From NCBI GenBank assembly GCA_007694935.1, contig REES01000139.1, positions 22,593 through 86,592 on the forward strand: a stretch of DNA of 64,000 bases, given 5' to 3'. Under the pieces are notes generated by a model. That model was given only the letters and a program-made list of their open reading frames with translations. It ran no database searches and was not told the origin of the DNA. Shown piece by piece: positions 53,406-62,282 of the stretch. The DNA comes from Rhodospirillales bacterium. Its GTDB lineage: Bacteria; Pseudomonadota; Alphaproteobacteria; Rhodospirillales; Defluviicoccaceae. How positions within the stretch are numbered: the stretch's first letter is position 1; the number at the start of each line of letters is the position of its first letter. Both the position numbers and the translations under genes were made by a program.

Positions 53406-54179
53406 ATGACCACCACCCGGCCCAAGACCCGGCTGTTCGTGCCCGACCCGCTCTCGGCGGGGGCTCTCGTCTCCGCCGACCCGGGACAGGTCGGCCATCT
53501 GCTGCGCGTGCTGCGGCTCGGCGTGGGCGATTCTGTCGCCCTGTTCAACGGCCGCGACGGCGAGTGGACGGCCTTGATCGCCGAGGCCGGCCGCAACGCC
53601 TGCACCCTCAGGGTGCAGGCGCCCTTGCTGCCGCAATGCGCAGAAGACGGGCCCTGGCTGCTGTTCGCGCCGGTCAAGAAGGCGGGAGTCGACTTCATCG
53701 CCGAGAAGGCGACGGAGCTGGGGGTCTCCCGACTGTGGCCGGTATTCACCGCCCGCACCGCGACCGAACGGATCAACACCCACCGGCTTCGCGCCAACGC
53801 CGTCGCCGCCGCCGAGCAGTGCCGCCGCCTGACGGTACCCGAGATCGCCGACCCGGTCCGCCTTGCCGACCTGCCCGGGCGGTGGCCCGCCGGGCGGCCC
53901 CTGCTGATCCTTGACGAGCGGGGCGGCATGCCGATGCGCGCAGTCCTGGCGTCGTCGTCGGTGGCCCGCCCGAAGCCTCCGGGCCTGTTGATCGGGCCCG
54001 AAGGCGGCTGGGCCCCGGGCGAGATCGAGGCGATTCAGGCCGGCGTTGCTGACGCTTGCTCCGTCACCCTGGGTCCGCGCATTCTCCGCGCCGAGACGGC
54101 CGCGCTGGCCGGCCTCGCGTGCTGGCAAGTGCTTGCCGGAGACGGCGACCGGCCGCCACCAGGCCGCCACCCGAGTTGA
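53406..54179 (+). CDS. rsmE: 16S rRNA (uracil(1498)-N(3))-methyltransferase
   Basis: This 257-residue SPOUT methyltransferase modifies U1498 in 16S rRNA. The PUA-like N-terminal domain (about 1-75; HLLRVLRLGVGDSVALFNG) leads to the trefoil-knot domain with FAPVKKAGVDFIAEKATELGVSRLWPV, AAAEQCRRLTVPEI, LLIGPEGGWAPGEIEA and SVTLGPRILRAETAALAGL. All SAM-binding parts are intact. gshA follows by 11 bp. Confidence 0.95.
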   Translation: MTTTRPKTRLFVPDPLSAGALVSADPGQVGHLLRVLRLGVGDSVALFNGRDGEWTALIAEAGRNACTLRVQAPLLPQCAEDGPWLLFAPVKKAGVDFIAEKATELGVSRLWPVFTARTATERINTHRLRANAVAAAEQCRRLTVPEIADPVRLADLPGRWPAGRPLLILDERGGMPMRAVLASSSVARPKPPGLLIGPEGGWAPGEIEAIQAGVADACSVTLGPRILRAETAALAGLACWQVLAGDGDRPPPGRHPS

Positions 54180-54190
54180 GGACCCCTCCC

Positions 54191-55561
54191 ATGTCAGGTG
54201 CAGCAGAAGCCACCAGCGAGCCGATCACCGACCGCCGCCAACTGGTTCAGCATCTCGAAGCCGGGTGCAAGCCGAAGGTGGCGTGGCGGATCGGCACCGA
54301 GCACGAGAAATTCGCCTACCGCCTCGACAACCTGCGCCCCCTCCCCTACGACGGCGATCCCGGCATTCGCACCATTCTCGACCAGCTCGCCGCCGCCTTC
54401 GGCTGGCAGCCGGTGCTGGAGGATGGGCTGCCGCTCGCCCTCAAGGATGATGGCGGCTGCTCGATCACCCTTGAGCCGGCGGGGCAGGTGGAGCTCTCCG
54501 GCGCGCCGCTGGCCGACATCCATCAGACGTGCGGGGAAGTGTCCCGGCATCTGAACCAGGTCAAGAGCATCGGCGCCGCGTTCGGCATCGGCTTCCTCGG
54601 CGTCGGCTACCAGCCCAAGTGGCCCCTTGCCGAGATGCCGTGGATGCCCAAGGGGCGCTACGCCATCATGCGCCGCTACATGCCGACCCGGGGGCGTCTC
54701 GGCCTGGAGATGATGCAGGCGACCTGCACGGTGCAGGTCAACCTGGACTTCGACAGCGAAGCGACCATGGTGGAGATGTACCGCATCGGCCTCGCCCTGC
54801 AGCCGGTGGCCACCGCGCTGTTCGCCAACTCGCCGTTCAAGGAGGGCCGGCCCACCGGCTACCTCAGCTACCGCGCCCATGTCTGGACCGATGTGGACCC
54901 GGACCGCACCGGCGTCCCCGGCTTCGTGTTCGAGGACGGGTTCGGCTTCGAGCGCTATGTCGAGTACGCCCTGGACGTGCCGATGTACTTCGTCTACCGC
55001 CACGGCCGCTACGTCGACGTCGCCGGGCAGTCGTTCCGGGAGTTCCTGGCCGGGCGCCTGCCTGGGCTGCCCGGCGAGTATCCGACCCTCGCCGACTGGG
55101 ACAACCACCTCACCACCCTGTTCCCCGAGGTGCGGCTGAAGCGCTTCCTGGAGATGCGGGGGGCGGACGGCGGCCCGTGGGCACGGCTGTGTGCCCTGCC
55201 GGCGCTGTGGGCCGGGCTCCTCTACGATGACGAGGCGCGCCGGGCGGCGGGCGACCTGATCGCCGACTGGACGCGGGAGGAGCGCCGGGCGCTGGCCCGG
55301 GACGTGCCGCGCCTGGCCTTGTCGGCCGAGTTCCGGGGCGGGACCGTCGCCGATCTGGCGCTCACCGTGCTGGAGATCGCCCGCGACGGGCTGGAGCGGC
55401 GGGGTGTCAACGACGGCCTCGGCCAGACCGAGGCCAAGTACCTGATCCCGATGTTCCGCATCGCCGAGAGCCGCTTCACCCCGGCGGAGGATCTGCTCGC
55501 CGCCTACAACCGGCGCTGGCGCGGCTCGGTCGACCCGCTGTTCCGGGAGTATGCGTATTGA
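54191..55561 (+). CDS. gshA: Glutamate--cysteine ligase (plant/alphaproteobacterial type)
   Basis: About 456 residues from ATG 54191 (MSGAAEATSEPITDRRQLV). It makes gamma-glutamylcysteine, the first step of glutathione synthesis. Motifs are WRIGTEHEKFAYRL, DDGGCSITLEPAGQVELSGAPL, GIGFLGVGYQPKWP, MQATCTVQVNLDFDSE and FANSPFKEGRPTGYLSYRAHVW. The length fits the class that includes plant enzymes, not the enterobacterial GshA. The frame is open upstream inside rsmE but is unlike the family there. Confidence 0.95.
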   Translation: MSGAAEATSEPITDRRQLVQHLEAGCKPKVAWRIGTEHEKFAYRLDNLRPLPYDGDPGIRTILDQLAAAFGWQPVLEDGLPLALKDDGGCSITLEPAGQVELSGAPLADIHQTCGEVSRHLNQVKSIGAAFGIGFLGVGYQPKWPLAEMPWMPKGRYAIMRRYMPTRGRLGLEMMQATCTVQVNLDFDSEATMVEMYRIGLALQPVATALFANSPFKEGRPTGYLSYRAHVWTDVDPDRTGVPGFVFEDGFGFERYVEYALDVPMYFVYRHGRYVDVAGQSFREFLAGRLPGLPGEYPTLADWDNHLTTLFPEVRLKRFLEMRGADGGPWARLCALPALWAGLLYDDEARRAAGDLIADWTREERRALARDVPRLALSAEFRGGTVADLALTVLEIARDGLERRGVNDGLGQTEAKYLIPMFRIAESRFTPAEDLLAAYNRRWRGSVDPLFREYAY

Positions 55562-55597
55562 TGGGACGTTGGTGGCAAGTAGGACACGAGGCGCCGG

Positions 55598-57031
55598 TCA
55601 GACCGCGGTGCCGCCGACGGTAAGGCCGTCGATTCGCAAGGTGGGCTGACCCACCCCCACCGGCACCCCCTGCCCTTCCTTGCCGCAGGTGCCGATGCCG
55701 GGATCGAGCGCCATGTCGTTGCCCACCATGGCGACCTTGGTCAGCACGTCGGGGCCGTTGCCGATCAGGGTGGCACCCTTCACCGGGGCGCCCTTCCGTC
55801 CCCGCTCGATGCGATAGGCCTCGGTGCAGGAGAACACGAACTTGCCCGAGGTGATGTCCACTTGGCCGCCGCCGAAGGAAACCGCATAGAGCCCCTTCTC
55901 CACCGACGCCAGAATCTCCTCCGGATCGTGGTGGCCGCCCAGCATCAGGGTGTTGGTCATCCGCGGCATCGGCGGATGGGCGAAGCTCTGGCGCCGACCG
56001 TTGCCGGTGGGACGCTGCCCCATCAGCCGGGCGTTCATGCGGTCCTGCATGTAGCCCACGAGGATGCCATCCTCGATCAGCACGGTGCGTTCGGTAGGCG
56101 TGCCCTCGTCGTCGACGGTGAGGGAGCCGCGGCGGTCCGGCAGGGTACCGTCATCCACCACGGTCACCCCGGGGGCGGCCACCCGCTGCCCCATCAGCCC
56201 GGCGAACGCGGAGGTGCGCTTCCGGTTGAAATCCCCTTCCAGGCCGTGGCCGATGGCCTCATGCAGCAGGATGCCGGGCCAGCCGGCGCCCAGCACCACG
56301 ATCATCTCCCCCGCCGGCGCCGCCACCGATTCGAGGTTGACCAGCGCCTGACGCAGCGCCTCGTCCACCGCGCCCTGCCACGTCGCTGGCTCCAATAGAC
56401 CGGCGTAGGCAACCCGGCCGCCGGTGCCGTGGGAGCCGGCCTCCCGCCGGCCGTCCTGTTCCACCACCACCGAGGCATTGAGCCGCACCAGCGGGCGGAT
56501 GTCCGCCACCGGTGCCTGGCCGGGGCGCAGGATCGTCACCACCTGCCACTCGCCGGTGAGCGAAGCGGACACCTGCCGGACCCGGGGATCGCGCCCGCGG
56601 GCATAGGCATCCATGTCCGCGAGCAGCTTCACCTTGACGGCGAAATCGGTCCGCGCCAGCGGGTTGTCATCAGCGTAGAGTTGCCGGTTGGTGCCCGGGG
56701 GCGGTGCCATGAGGGTGCCGCCGGCGCCCGCCCTGACCGCCTGCACCGTGGATACGGCCCGGCGGATCGCATCCTCGTCCAGTGCGGAGGCGTGGGCGTA
56801 ACCGGTCGCCTCCCCCGCCACCGCGCGGAGTCCGAAGCCCTGCACGGTATCGAAGCTGGCGGTCTTGAGCCGGCCGTCATCGAACACCAGGCTCTCCGAC
56901 TGGCAATACTCCAGGAACAGTTCGCCATCGTCGCAGCCGGCCAGCGCATTTTCCACCAACCCCTCGATACTGCTCCGGTCGAGCCCGGCGCGGTTGAAAA
57001 ACAGCTCTTTGGCGGTGACCAGGTCGCTCAA
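55598..57031 (-). CDS. tldD: Metalloprotease TldD
   Basis: About 477 residues from TTG 57031, chosen because GGAGGG lies 5 nt upstream and the family begins near SDLVTAKELFFNRAGLD. TldD with TldE/PmbA forms a cytoplasmic zinc protease used in peptide maturation and toxin decay. The active site is HEAIGH in GWPGILLHEAIGHGLEGDFNRK, and the C-terminal zinc Cys is in IGTCGKEGQGVPVGVGQPTLRI. Other TldD features are EYCQSESLVFDDGRL and RMTNTLMLGG. The partner PmbA is not in this window. Confidence 0.93.
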   Translation of the reverse strand: MSDLVTAKELFFNRAGLDRSSIEGLVENALAGCDDGELFLEYCQSESLVFDDGRLKTASFDTVQGFGLRAVAGEATGYAHASALDEDAIRRAVSTVQAVRAGAGGTLMAPPPGTNRQLYADDNPLARTDFAVKVKLLADMDAYARGRDPRVRQVSASLTGEWQVVTILRPGQAPVADIRPLVRLNASVVVEQDGRREAGSHGTGGRVAYAGLLEPATWQGAVDEALRQALVNLESVAAPAGEMIVVLGAGWPGILLHEAIGHGLEGDFNRKRTSAFAGLMGQRVAAPGVTVVDDGTLPDRRGSLTVDDEGTPTERTVLIEDGILVGYMQDRMNARLMGQRPTGNGRRQSFAHPPMPRMTNTLMLGGHHDPEEILASVEKGLYAVSFGGGQVDITSGKFVFSCTEAYRIERGRKGAPVKGATLIGNGPDVLTKVAMVGNDMALDPGIGTCGKEGQGVPVGVGQPTLRIDGLTVGGTAV

Positions 57032-57169
57032 GATATCCCTCCGGCATTCCAGATACCCGCCCGGCGGGGCGGGCGATCGCACGCGTCGCATCCCGGGATA
57101 TGGCGGCCGGCCCGGCCGCTGTCGACCGTCATACCAACCCGTTGACACCTCTTCTGTTATCGGCAGGCT

Positions 57170-57191
57170 GGCAATCATGGCAATCGCTGCC
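57170..57191 (+). promoter_or_regulatory. Candidate operator of the toxin-antitoxin pair
   Basis: Two GGCAATC copies (57170-57176 and 57179-57185, 9 bp apart) overlap a palindrome GGCA-ATCGC-TGCC (57179-57191), 40-60 bp upstream of the antitoxin start. Ribbon-helix-helix antitoxins bind such repeated sites for autorepression. The role is inferred from position. Confidence 0.4.
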
Positions 57192-57229
57192 TACGATGAT
57201 GGCAGTTCGTGTTCCTTGAGAGCCCGCCC

Positions 57230-57472
57230 ATGGCCAGCATCACCATCCGAAACCTCGACGAAGACCTCAAGCGGCGGCTGCGCATTCGAGCGGCGGAGCA
57301 CGGGCGCTCGATGGAGGACGAGGCGCGGGACATTCTGCGCCGGTCCGTGTCCACGACGGCACCGCCGAAGAACCTGGGCCGTGCCATCCACGCGCGCTTT
57401 GCCGCTCTCGGCGGAATCGACCTTCAGCTACCCGACCGTCGGCCCATGCGGGAACCGCCTGACTTTGGGTAA
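57230..57472 (+). CDS. FitA/VapB-type antitoxin (Arc-like ribbon-helix-helix)
   Basis: 80 residues from ATG 57230. The N-terminal ribbon-helix-helix (MASITIRNLDEDLKRRLRIRAAEHGRSMEDEARDIL) matches FitA-type DNA-binding antitoxins. The C-terminal tail (AALGGIDLQLPDRRPMREPPDF) would wrap the toxin. It precedes a PIN-domain gene by 8 bp, the standard antitoxin-toxin order. The complex likely represses its own promoter through repeats upstream. Confidence 0.92.
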   Translation: MASITIRNLDEDLKRRLRIRAAEHGRSMEDEARDILRRSVSTTAPPKNLGRAIHARFAALGGIDLQLPDRRPMREPPDFG

Positions 57473-57480
57473 TCGTCGAG

Positions 57481-57906
57481 ATGATCCTTCTCGATACCAA
57501 CGTCGTCTCGGAGTTGATGCGACTCCAACCGTCCCAGACGGTGCTCGATTGGTTCGACAAACAGGATTCCGCATCCCTGTACTTCAGTGCGGTTAGTGAA
57601 GCCGAACTCCGGGCCGGCGCCGCCATGCTGCCCGCAGGTAAGCGACGGGACCGGTTGACTGCCGAGATCGACGCCATGATCGACGAGGATTTCTCCGGCC
57701 GCGTTCTGCCTTTTGACAGTATCGCGGCTAAGCGGTATGGGGAGATCGCAGCCTTACATCGAAAGGCGAGGCGGCCCATCATGGACGCGGACTGTCAGAT
57801 TGCCGCTATTGCCAGGGCGTCCGGCGCAGCCGTCGCCACAAGGAATGTCGCGGATTTCCACGGATGCGGTATTCCTGTGATCGATCCGTGGAAGCCCATC
57901 GGGTAA
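57481..57906 (+). CDS. FitB/VapC-type PIN-domain toxin
   Basis: This 141-residue PIN-fold ribonuclease has the acidic active site intact: Asp in ILLDTNVVSELMR, Glu in AVSEAELRAGAAML, Asp in PIMDADCQIAAIA and the final Asp-containing ATRNVADFHGCGIPVIDPW. VapC/FitB toxins cleave tRNA or rRNA when released from the antitoxin. All catalytic residues are present, so the module is probably active. It ends the toxin-antitoxin pair; its codon use looks slightly less GC-rich than neighbours, which would fit horizontal arrival. Confidence 0.93.
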   Translation: MILLDTNVVSELMRLQPSQTVLDWFDKQDSASLYFSAVSEAELRAGAAMLPAGKRRDRLTAEIDAMIDEDFSGRVLPFDSIAAKRYGEIAALHRKARRPIMDADCQIAAIARASGAAVATRNVADFHGCGIPVIDPWKPIG

Positions 57907-57934
57907 CGGTGCCGCTGATAGCAGTCGCCATCAA

Positions 57935-59260
57935 CTAACTGGCGCCATCACCTGGATCGACGGATGACCGCGCCGGCAGGGCGCGGTTCGGCGGACCCTC
58001 AGGCGGCGTCGCGAACAGGGTGCGGAGGCTCTGGCCCATGCGCGCCCGCCCCGCCGCATCAAAGGCATCGATCATCGCCCGAACCTCGGCGTGCCAGGGG
58101 GCCTCCGGGAACCAGCGGAAAGCATCGGCGTCGATGCCGAGGTGGAGATCCTCGTACAGGTCATGAAGGGTGGTGGTGCCGAGATCGCGGCTCAGCACCC
58201 AGCCGTTGCGCCCCACCCGGCTGGCGTAGCGGGCGCGCACCAGGTCGTCGAGCACCGCCTCCACCACGAAGGCGCCGAGGGGGACGCTCCGCAGCAGTTC
58301 CTTGCGGCGGCGCACCGCGCCAATGCGGCTCGCCGCATTCAGGGTCGCCAGCAGCGCCAGCGCCACGGTGAGGCGGTTGCCGGGGGACATGTGCGGGCGC
58401 CCCAGCACCTCCCGCCGGGCGCCCCATTCGGAGAGCGAGGCGGTGACCACCGCCCCGCTCAGCACCATCACCCAGCCGGCGAACAGCCAGACAAGGAACA
58501 GCGGGATGTCGACGATGGCATCATAAACGCTGCCGAGCGCCGGCATCCGCACCACCACCGCGGCCGACAGCGCAGCGAGCGCGACCGCGAACAGCGCCGC
58601 CACTGCCGCCCCGGCGGCGGCATTGACGAGCCTTACCGGCCGGTTGGGGATGACGGTATAGAGCACCGTCAGGGTCCCGAAAGCGATCAGTGCCAGCACT
58701 GTGAGGTCGAGCCCGCCGGCCGGCCGGGCCGCAGGCAAAGCATCAGGGCCAGCCGGGGCCCCCGAGCCCGAGACCGAGAGGCCGAAGCCGAACAGCATCG
58801 GTCCCATCGTCAGCACCGCCCAGAACGCCACCATCCGCCATACCAGCGGGCGTTTATCGGTCACCCGCCAGATGGCGTTGAACGCTGCTTCGATGTTGAT
58901 CAGCAGGACCAGGACGGTGGCGACCAGAATCACCACGCCGATCGTGCGCACCTCCCCGCCGCTGGCGAGAAAACGGTCGAGGTGATCCAGCACGAACCGG
59001 GCGAGCTGCGGCGGCAGGTTCTCGGCAAGAAAGCCCTGGAACTGGGCGCGAACCCGGTCGAACACCGGAAACGCGGCCAGCACCGCAAAGCCGATCACCA
59101 CGCTCGGGATCAACGCCAGCAGCGTGGTGAAGGTGAGGGCGCCGGCGGCGGCCAGGCAGCGGTCGCGGCCGAACCGGCGCACGGTGTACTGGACGAACAG
59201 TGAGGCCGCCCGCACTCCCCAGGCGACGTCGCGGCCGAGCTCCGCAAGCCGCGCCGTCAC
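57935..59260 (-). CDS. YihY/virulence factor BrkB family membrane protein
   Basis: About 441 residues from GTG 59260 (a start upstream would overlap maeB). Six hydrophobic helices follow the family motif AAGALTFTTLLALIPSVVIGFAV. The C-terminal ~170 residues form a soluble winged-helix-like part (LLRSVPLGAFVVEAVLDDLVRARYASRVGRNGWVLSRDLGTTTL). The YihY/UPF0761 family is of uncertain function despite its former label as RNase BN. It lies 46 bp downstream of maeB and is probably cotranscribed with it. Confidence 0.9.
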   Translation of the reverse strand: MTARLAELGRDVAWGVRAASLFVQYTVRRFGRDRCLAAAGALTFTTLLALIPSVVIGFAVLAAFPVFDRVRAQFQGFLAENLPPQLARFVLDHLDRFLASGGEVRTIGVVILVATVLVLLINIEAAFNAIWRVTDKRPLVWRMVAFWAVLTMGPMLFGFGLSVSGSGAPAGPDALPAARPAGGLDLTVLALIAFGTLTVLYTVIPNRPVRLVNAAAGAAVAALFAVALAALSAAVVVRMPALGSVYDAIVDIPLFLVWLFAGWVMVLSGAVVTASLSEWGARREVLGRPHMSPGNRLTVALALLATLNAASRIGAVRRRKELLRSVPLGAFVVEAVLDDLVRARYASRVGRNGWVLSRDLGTTTLHDLYEDLHLGIDADAFRWFPEAPWHAEVRAMIDAFDAAGRARMGQSLRTLFATPPEGPPNRALPARSSVDPGDGAS

Positions 59261-59306
59261 ATCCGGGTCACTGCGTCCGGGCGAGGCAGGACCGACCGGT
59301 CTGGCC

Positions 59307-61565
59307 TCACGCCAGCGCCCGCATCTGGGCGTCGACCACGGCAATGGCCGCCATGTTGACGATGTCGCGGACGTCGTCGCTCGGCAGCAGGATGTGCACC
59401 GCCCGGGCCATCCCCATCAGCACCGGGCCGATCGCTTCCGCCCCGCCGAGCCGCTGCATCAGCTGATAGGAGGTGTTGGCGGCGTTGAGGTCCGGAAAGA
59501 TCAGCACGTTGGCCTCCCGCACCCGGCTGAACGAATACAGCCGGTCGATCAGTTCCGGCACCACCGCGGCGTCGGCGGTCATCTCCCCGTCCACCGGCAG
59601 AAACGGCTGGCGCTTCTTGAGGATCGCCACCGCCTCGGCCACCGTCGTGGTGGTGGGGTGGACGACGCTGCCGAAGTTGGAGAACGACAGCATGGCAACC
59701 CGGGTGGCGACGTCGAAGTTGGTCGCCACCTCCGCCGACAGCTCCGCAATGTCGGCCAGATCTTCCGCCGACGGCGCGATGTTGACCGCACAGTCGGCGA
59801 AGAAGAACACCCGGCCGCGCATGATCATGATGTAAAGGGCGGCGGCGCGGCGCACCTCCGGCCGGGTGCCGATCACCTGGAACGCCGGGGTCAGTGCTTC
59901 CACGTAGTTGGTGGTGAGGCCGGAGATGAAGGCATCGGCGTCGCCACTCTGCACCATCAACAGGCCGTAGTAGTTGGGCCGGCGCGCCATCTCCCGTGCT
60001 TCCGGCAGGGTGATGCCCTTGCGCTGGCGGCGTTTGAACAGCACCCGGGCATACGCCTCCGCCCGCGGCGATTCCCGGGGGTCCACCACCCTCGGGCGGA
60101 AGTCCAGCCCGTGTTCGGCGATGGTCGCCTGGATCACGCTTTCCCGGCCGAGCAGGATCGGTTCGCCGAAGCCCTGCTGCTCCACCTCGGCGGCGGCACG
60201 GATGATCTTGGACTCCTCCCCCTCCGCAAACACGATCCGCTTGGGCGCACTGCGGGCCTTGTTGAAGATGGTACGCATCAAGGCCCAGTCCTTGCCGAGG
60301 CGGCTTTCCAACTGCTCCCGATAGGTGCCGATGTCCACCGCCACCCGCGCCACCCCTTCCGCCATCGCCGCCTGCGCCACCGCCGGCGCCACGTACAGCA
60401 GCACCCGCGGGTCCACCGGCTTGGGGATGATGTAATCGGGGCCGAACAGCATGCTTTCGGTGTTGTAGGCCTTCAGCACCGAATCCGGCACGTCGGCATG
60501 GGCGAGGGCCGCCAGCGCCCGGGCGGCGGCGAGCTGCATGCCGTCGGTGATCTGCCGGGCACGCACGTCCAGGGCGCCGCGGAAGACGAACGGAAAGCAC
60601 AGCACGTTGTTGACCTGGTTGGGATAGTCGCTGCGGCCGGTGGCGATGATGGCGTCGGGGGCGGCGGCCTTGGCGTCCTCGTAGGTGATCTCCGGGTCCG
60701 GGTTGGCCATGGCGAAGATGATCGGCTGCGGCGCCATCCGCCGCACCATCTCCCGGGTCAGCACTCCGCCCACCGAGACCCCGACGAACACGTCGGCCCC
60801 TTCGATGACGTCGGCCAGGGTGCGGGCATCGGTGTCCTGGGCGAAGCGCTCCAGATAGGGGTTCATGCCGGTCTGCCGGCCCTGGTACACCACCCCCTCG
60901 ATATCGCACAGCGTGATGTTCTGCCGCGGCACCCCGGCCTTCACCAGCATCTCGGCACAGCCGATGCCGGCAGCACCGGCGCCGCTGAACACCACCTTGA
61001 TCGCGTGGATCTTGCGCCCGGTGAGATCGAGGGCGTTGAGCAGGCCGGCGGTGGCGATGATGGCGGTGCCGTGCTGGTCATCGTGGAACACCGGGATGTC
61101 CAGCATCTCCTTCAGCCGGTTCTCGATGATGAAGCATTCCGGCGCCTTGATGTCCTCCAGGTTGATGCCGCCGAAGGTGGGGGCGAGTGCCCGGACGATC
61201 TCCACCACCGCATCGGGCTCGGTGGCATCGATCTCGATGTCGAACACGTCGATGTCGGCGAACCGCTTGAACAGCAGGCCCTTGCCTTCCATCACCGGCT
61301 TGCTGGCGAGCGGGCCGAGGTTGCCGAGGCCGAGGATGGCGGTGCCGTTGCTGATCACCCCCACCAGGTTGCTCTTGGTGGTGTATTCGTAGGCGAGTTC
61401 CGGGTTCTCGGCGATCTCCCGGACCGGGATGGCGACGCCGGGGGAATAGGCGAGGCTGAGGTCGTACTGGGTCAGGCTGGGCTTGGAGGGGACGACCTCG
61501 ATTTTGCCCTTGCGTCCCTCGCTGTGGTAGCGGAGCACTGCGTCCCGTGTCACCTTTTCCATCAT
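59307..61565 (-). CDS. maeB: NADP-dependent malic enzyme with phosphotransacetylase domain
   Basis: About 752 residues from ATG 61565, which has GGAGGATC just upstream; an ATG at 61583 is also open. The N-terminal malic enzyme domain (to about 430) has [34 protein letters not shown], the Mg site [10 protein letters not shown] and the nucleotide loop [14 protein letters not shown]. The C-terminal half (about 435-750) is phosphotransacetylase-like and usually regulatory (acetyl-CoA sensing). It decarboxylates malate to pyruvate with NADP+. Confidence 0.97.
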   Translation of the reverse strand: MMEKVTRDAVLRYHSEGRKGKIEVVPSKPSLTQYDLSLAYSPGVAIPVREIAENPELAYEYTTKSNLVGVISNGTAILGLGNLGPLASKPVMEGKGLLFKRFADIDVFDIEIDATEPDAVVEIVRALAPTFGGINLEDIKAPECFIIENRLKEMLDIPVFHDDQHGTAIIATAGLLNALDLTGRKIHAIKVVFSGAGAAGIGCAEMLVKAGVPRQNITLCDIEGVVYQGRQTGMNPYLERFAQDTDARTLADVIEGADVFVGVSVGGVLTREMVRRMAPQPIIFAMANPDPEITYEDAKAAAPDAIIATGRSDYPNQVNNVLCFPFVFRGALDVRARQITDGMQLAAARALAALAHADVPDSVLKAYNTESMLFGPDYIIPKPVDPRVLLYVAPAVAQAAMAEGVARVAVDIGTYREQLESRLGKDWALMRTIFNKARSAPKRIVFAEGEESKIIRAAAEVEQQGFGEPILLGRESVIQATIAEHGLDFRPRVVDPRESPRAEAYARVLFKRRQRKGITLPEAREMARRPNYYGLLMVQSGDADAFISGLTTNYVEALTPAFQVIGTRPEVRRAAALYIMIMRGRVFFFADCAVNIAPSAEDLADIAELSAEVATNFDVATRVAMLSFSNFGSVVHPTTTTVAEAVAILKKRQPFLPVDGEMTADAAVVPELIDRLYSFSRVREANVLIFPDLNAANTSYQLMQRLGGAEAIGPVLMGMARAVHILLPSDDVRDIVNMAAIAVVDAQMRALA

Positions 61566-61846
61566 GATCCTCCGGTCATCCATTGCCGATCCCTGGCTTG
61601 ACGGGAACGACTGTAGCGGATGTCGGTGGCCCGGGGGGAGTGGGAACCGCTACTCGGCCGCGCGGCGACGGGTGGCGGTGCCCCCATCGAGCCGATGTCT
61701 GCCACCGTTGCCGCGACAGGCGTTGTGGGCCAGGCCACCCTCAGTGGCTTGATCGATCGTCCTGGTAAGACAGCGGCGGCGTCAACCTCGTGATGGCGAA
61801 GTGAAGCTGAAGCCATCCACTCCTTCCCGCCCGATCCCCCGTAAAA

Positions 61847-61988
61847 CCCCTCTCCCCCCGCAGGGGGAGAGGTTGGGTGAGGGGGTGTTCATCGGTTCTC
61901 GGTGCGCCGGCGGCATGGGGAACCCTCACCCTCCCGTAGCGCCTGGGGCGCGACGGGCCCCTCCCTCTCCCGCGCCGCGGGAGAGGGG
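61847..61988. repeat. Composite palindromic (REP/BIME-like) intergenic element
   Basis: The 473-bp gap between maeB and the 73-aa gene holds no convincing gene but several nested palindromes. CCTCTCCCCC (61849-61858) pairs with GGGGGAGAGG (61863-61872). GGGTGAGGG (61875-61883) is the exact complement of CCCTCACCC (61923-61931). CCCTCTCCCGCG pairs with CGCGGGAGAGGG across 61963-61987. The whole can fold into a large multi-stem cruciform, as in intergenic mosaic repeats of GC-rich proteobacteria. The rest of the gap shows only ordinary sequence. Confidence 0.75.
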
Positions 61989-62038
61989 CTTGTGGATCGC
62001 GTTGCTCCGCTCGCGATGACGAAGTCTACCTGGTCGGC

Positions 62039-62260
62039 TTAATAGAGCTGCATATCGGAATCGGGGTCGACGCTCAGGATCTCCGGCTTGGCGGCGGCAC
62101 GGGCCGGCAGGTCGCGCGGCCCCTCCACCGACACCACCTGCTCGGCATCGCCCAGCGGGATCGGCGCGGTATCGGCCGGCACCTCGGCCCCCAGCGGCGC
62201 CAACAGCCGCTTGACCGCGTCCAGCGAAAGCCCCCGCCCCGTGGTCACCAGCCAGCGCAT
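62039..62260 (-). CDS. Small I9-propeptide-like protein, candidate trans inhibitor of the adjacent subtilase
   Basis: 73 residues from ATG 62260, with GAGGACAGAGGGCG just upstream as ribosome site, 22 bp after the subtilase stop. The order of predicted elements is beta (WLVTT), helix (LSLDAVKRLLAPLGAEV), beta (QVVSVEGP), helix (RDLPARAAAKPEI), beta (LSVDPDSDMQLY), the layout of subtilisin I9 propeptides. The tail P66-D-S-D-M-Q-L-Y73 ends in Tyr, as does the subtilisin BPN' propeptide, and matches the prodomain tail of the adjacent peptidase (PNSELSLF). There is no signal peptide. The inhibitor or folding role is inference; I know no named family for it. Confidence 0.72.
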   Translation of the reverse strand: MRWLVTTGRGLSLDAVKRLLAPLGAEVPADTAPIPLGDAEQVVSVEGPRDLPARAAAKPEILSVDPDSDMQLY

Positions 62261-62282
62261 CGCCCTCTGTCCTCATCAAGCC

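Noticed and set aside
59124..61601. An 825-codon plus-strand open frame opposite maeB
   Set aside because: Composition is that of an antisense shadow (His-, Gly- and Asp-rich), and maeB on the minus strand has full family motifs.
61801..62019. A 72-codon plus-strand frame over the palindromic element
   Set aside because: It translates repeat DNA, has no ribosome site and shows no protein-like pattern.
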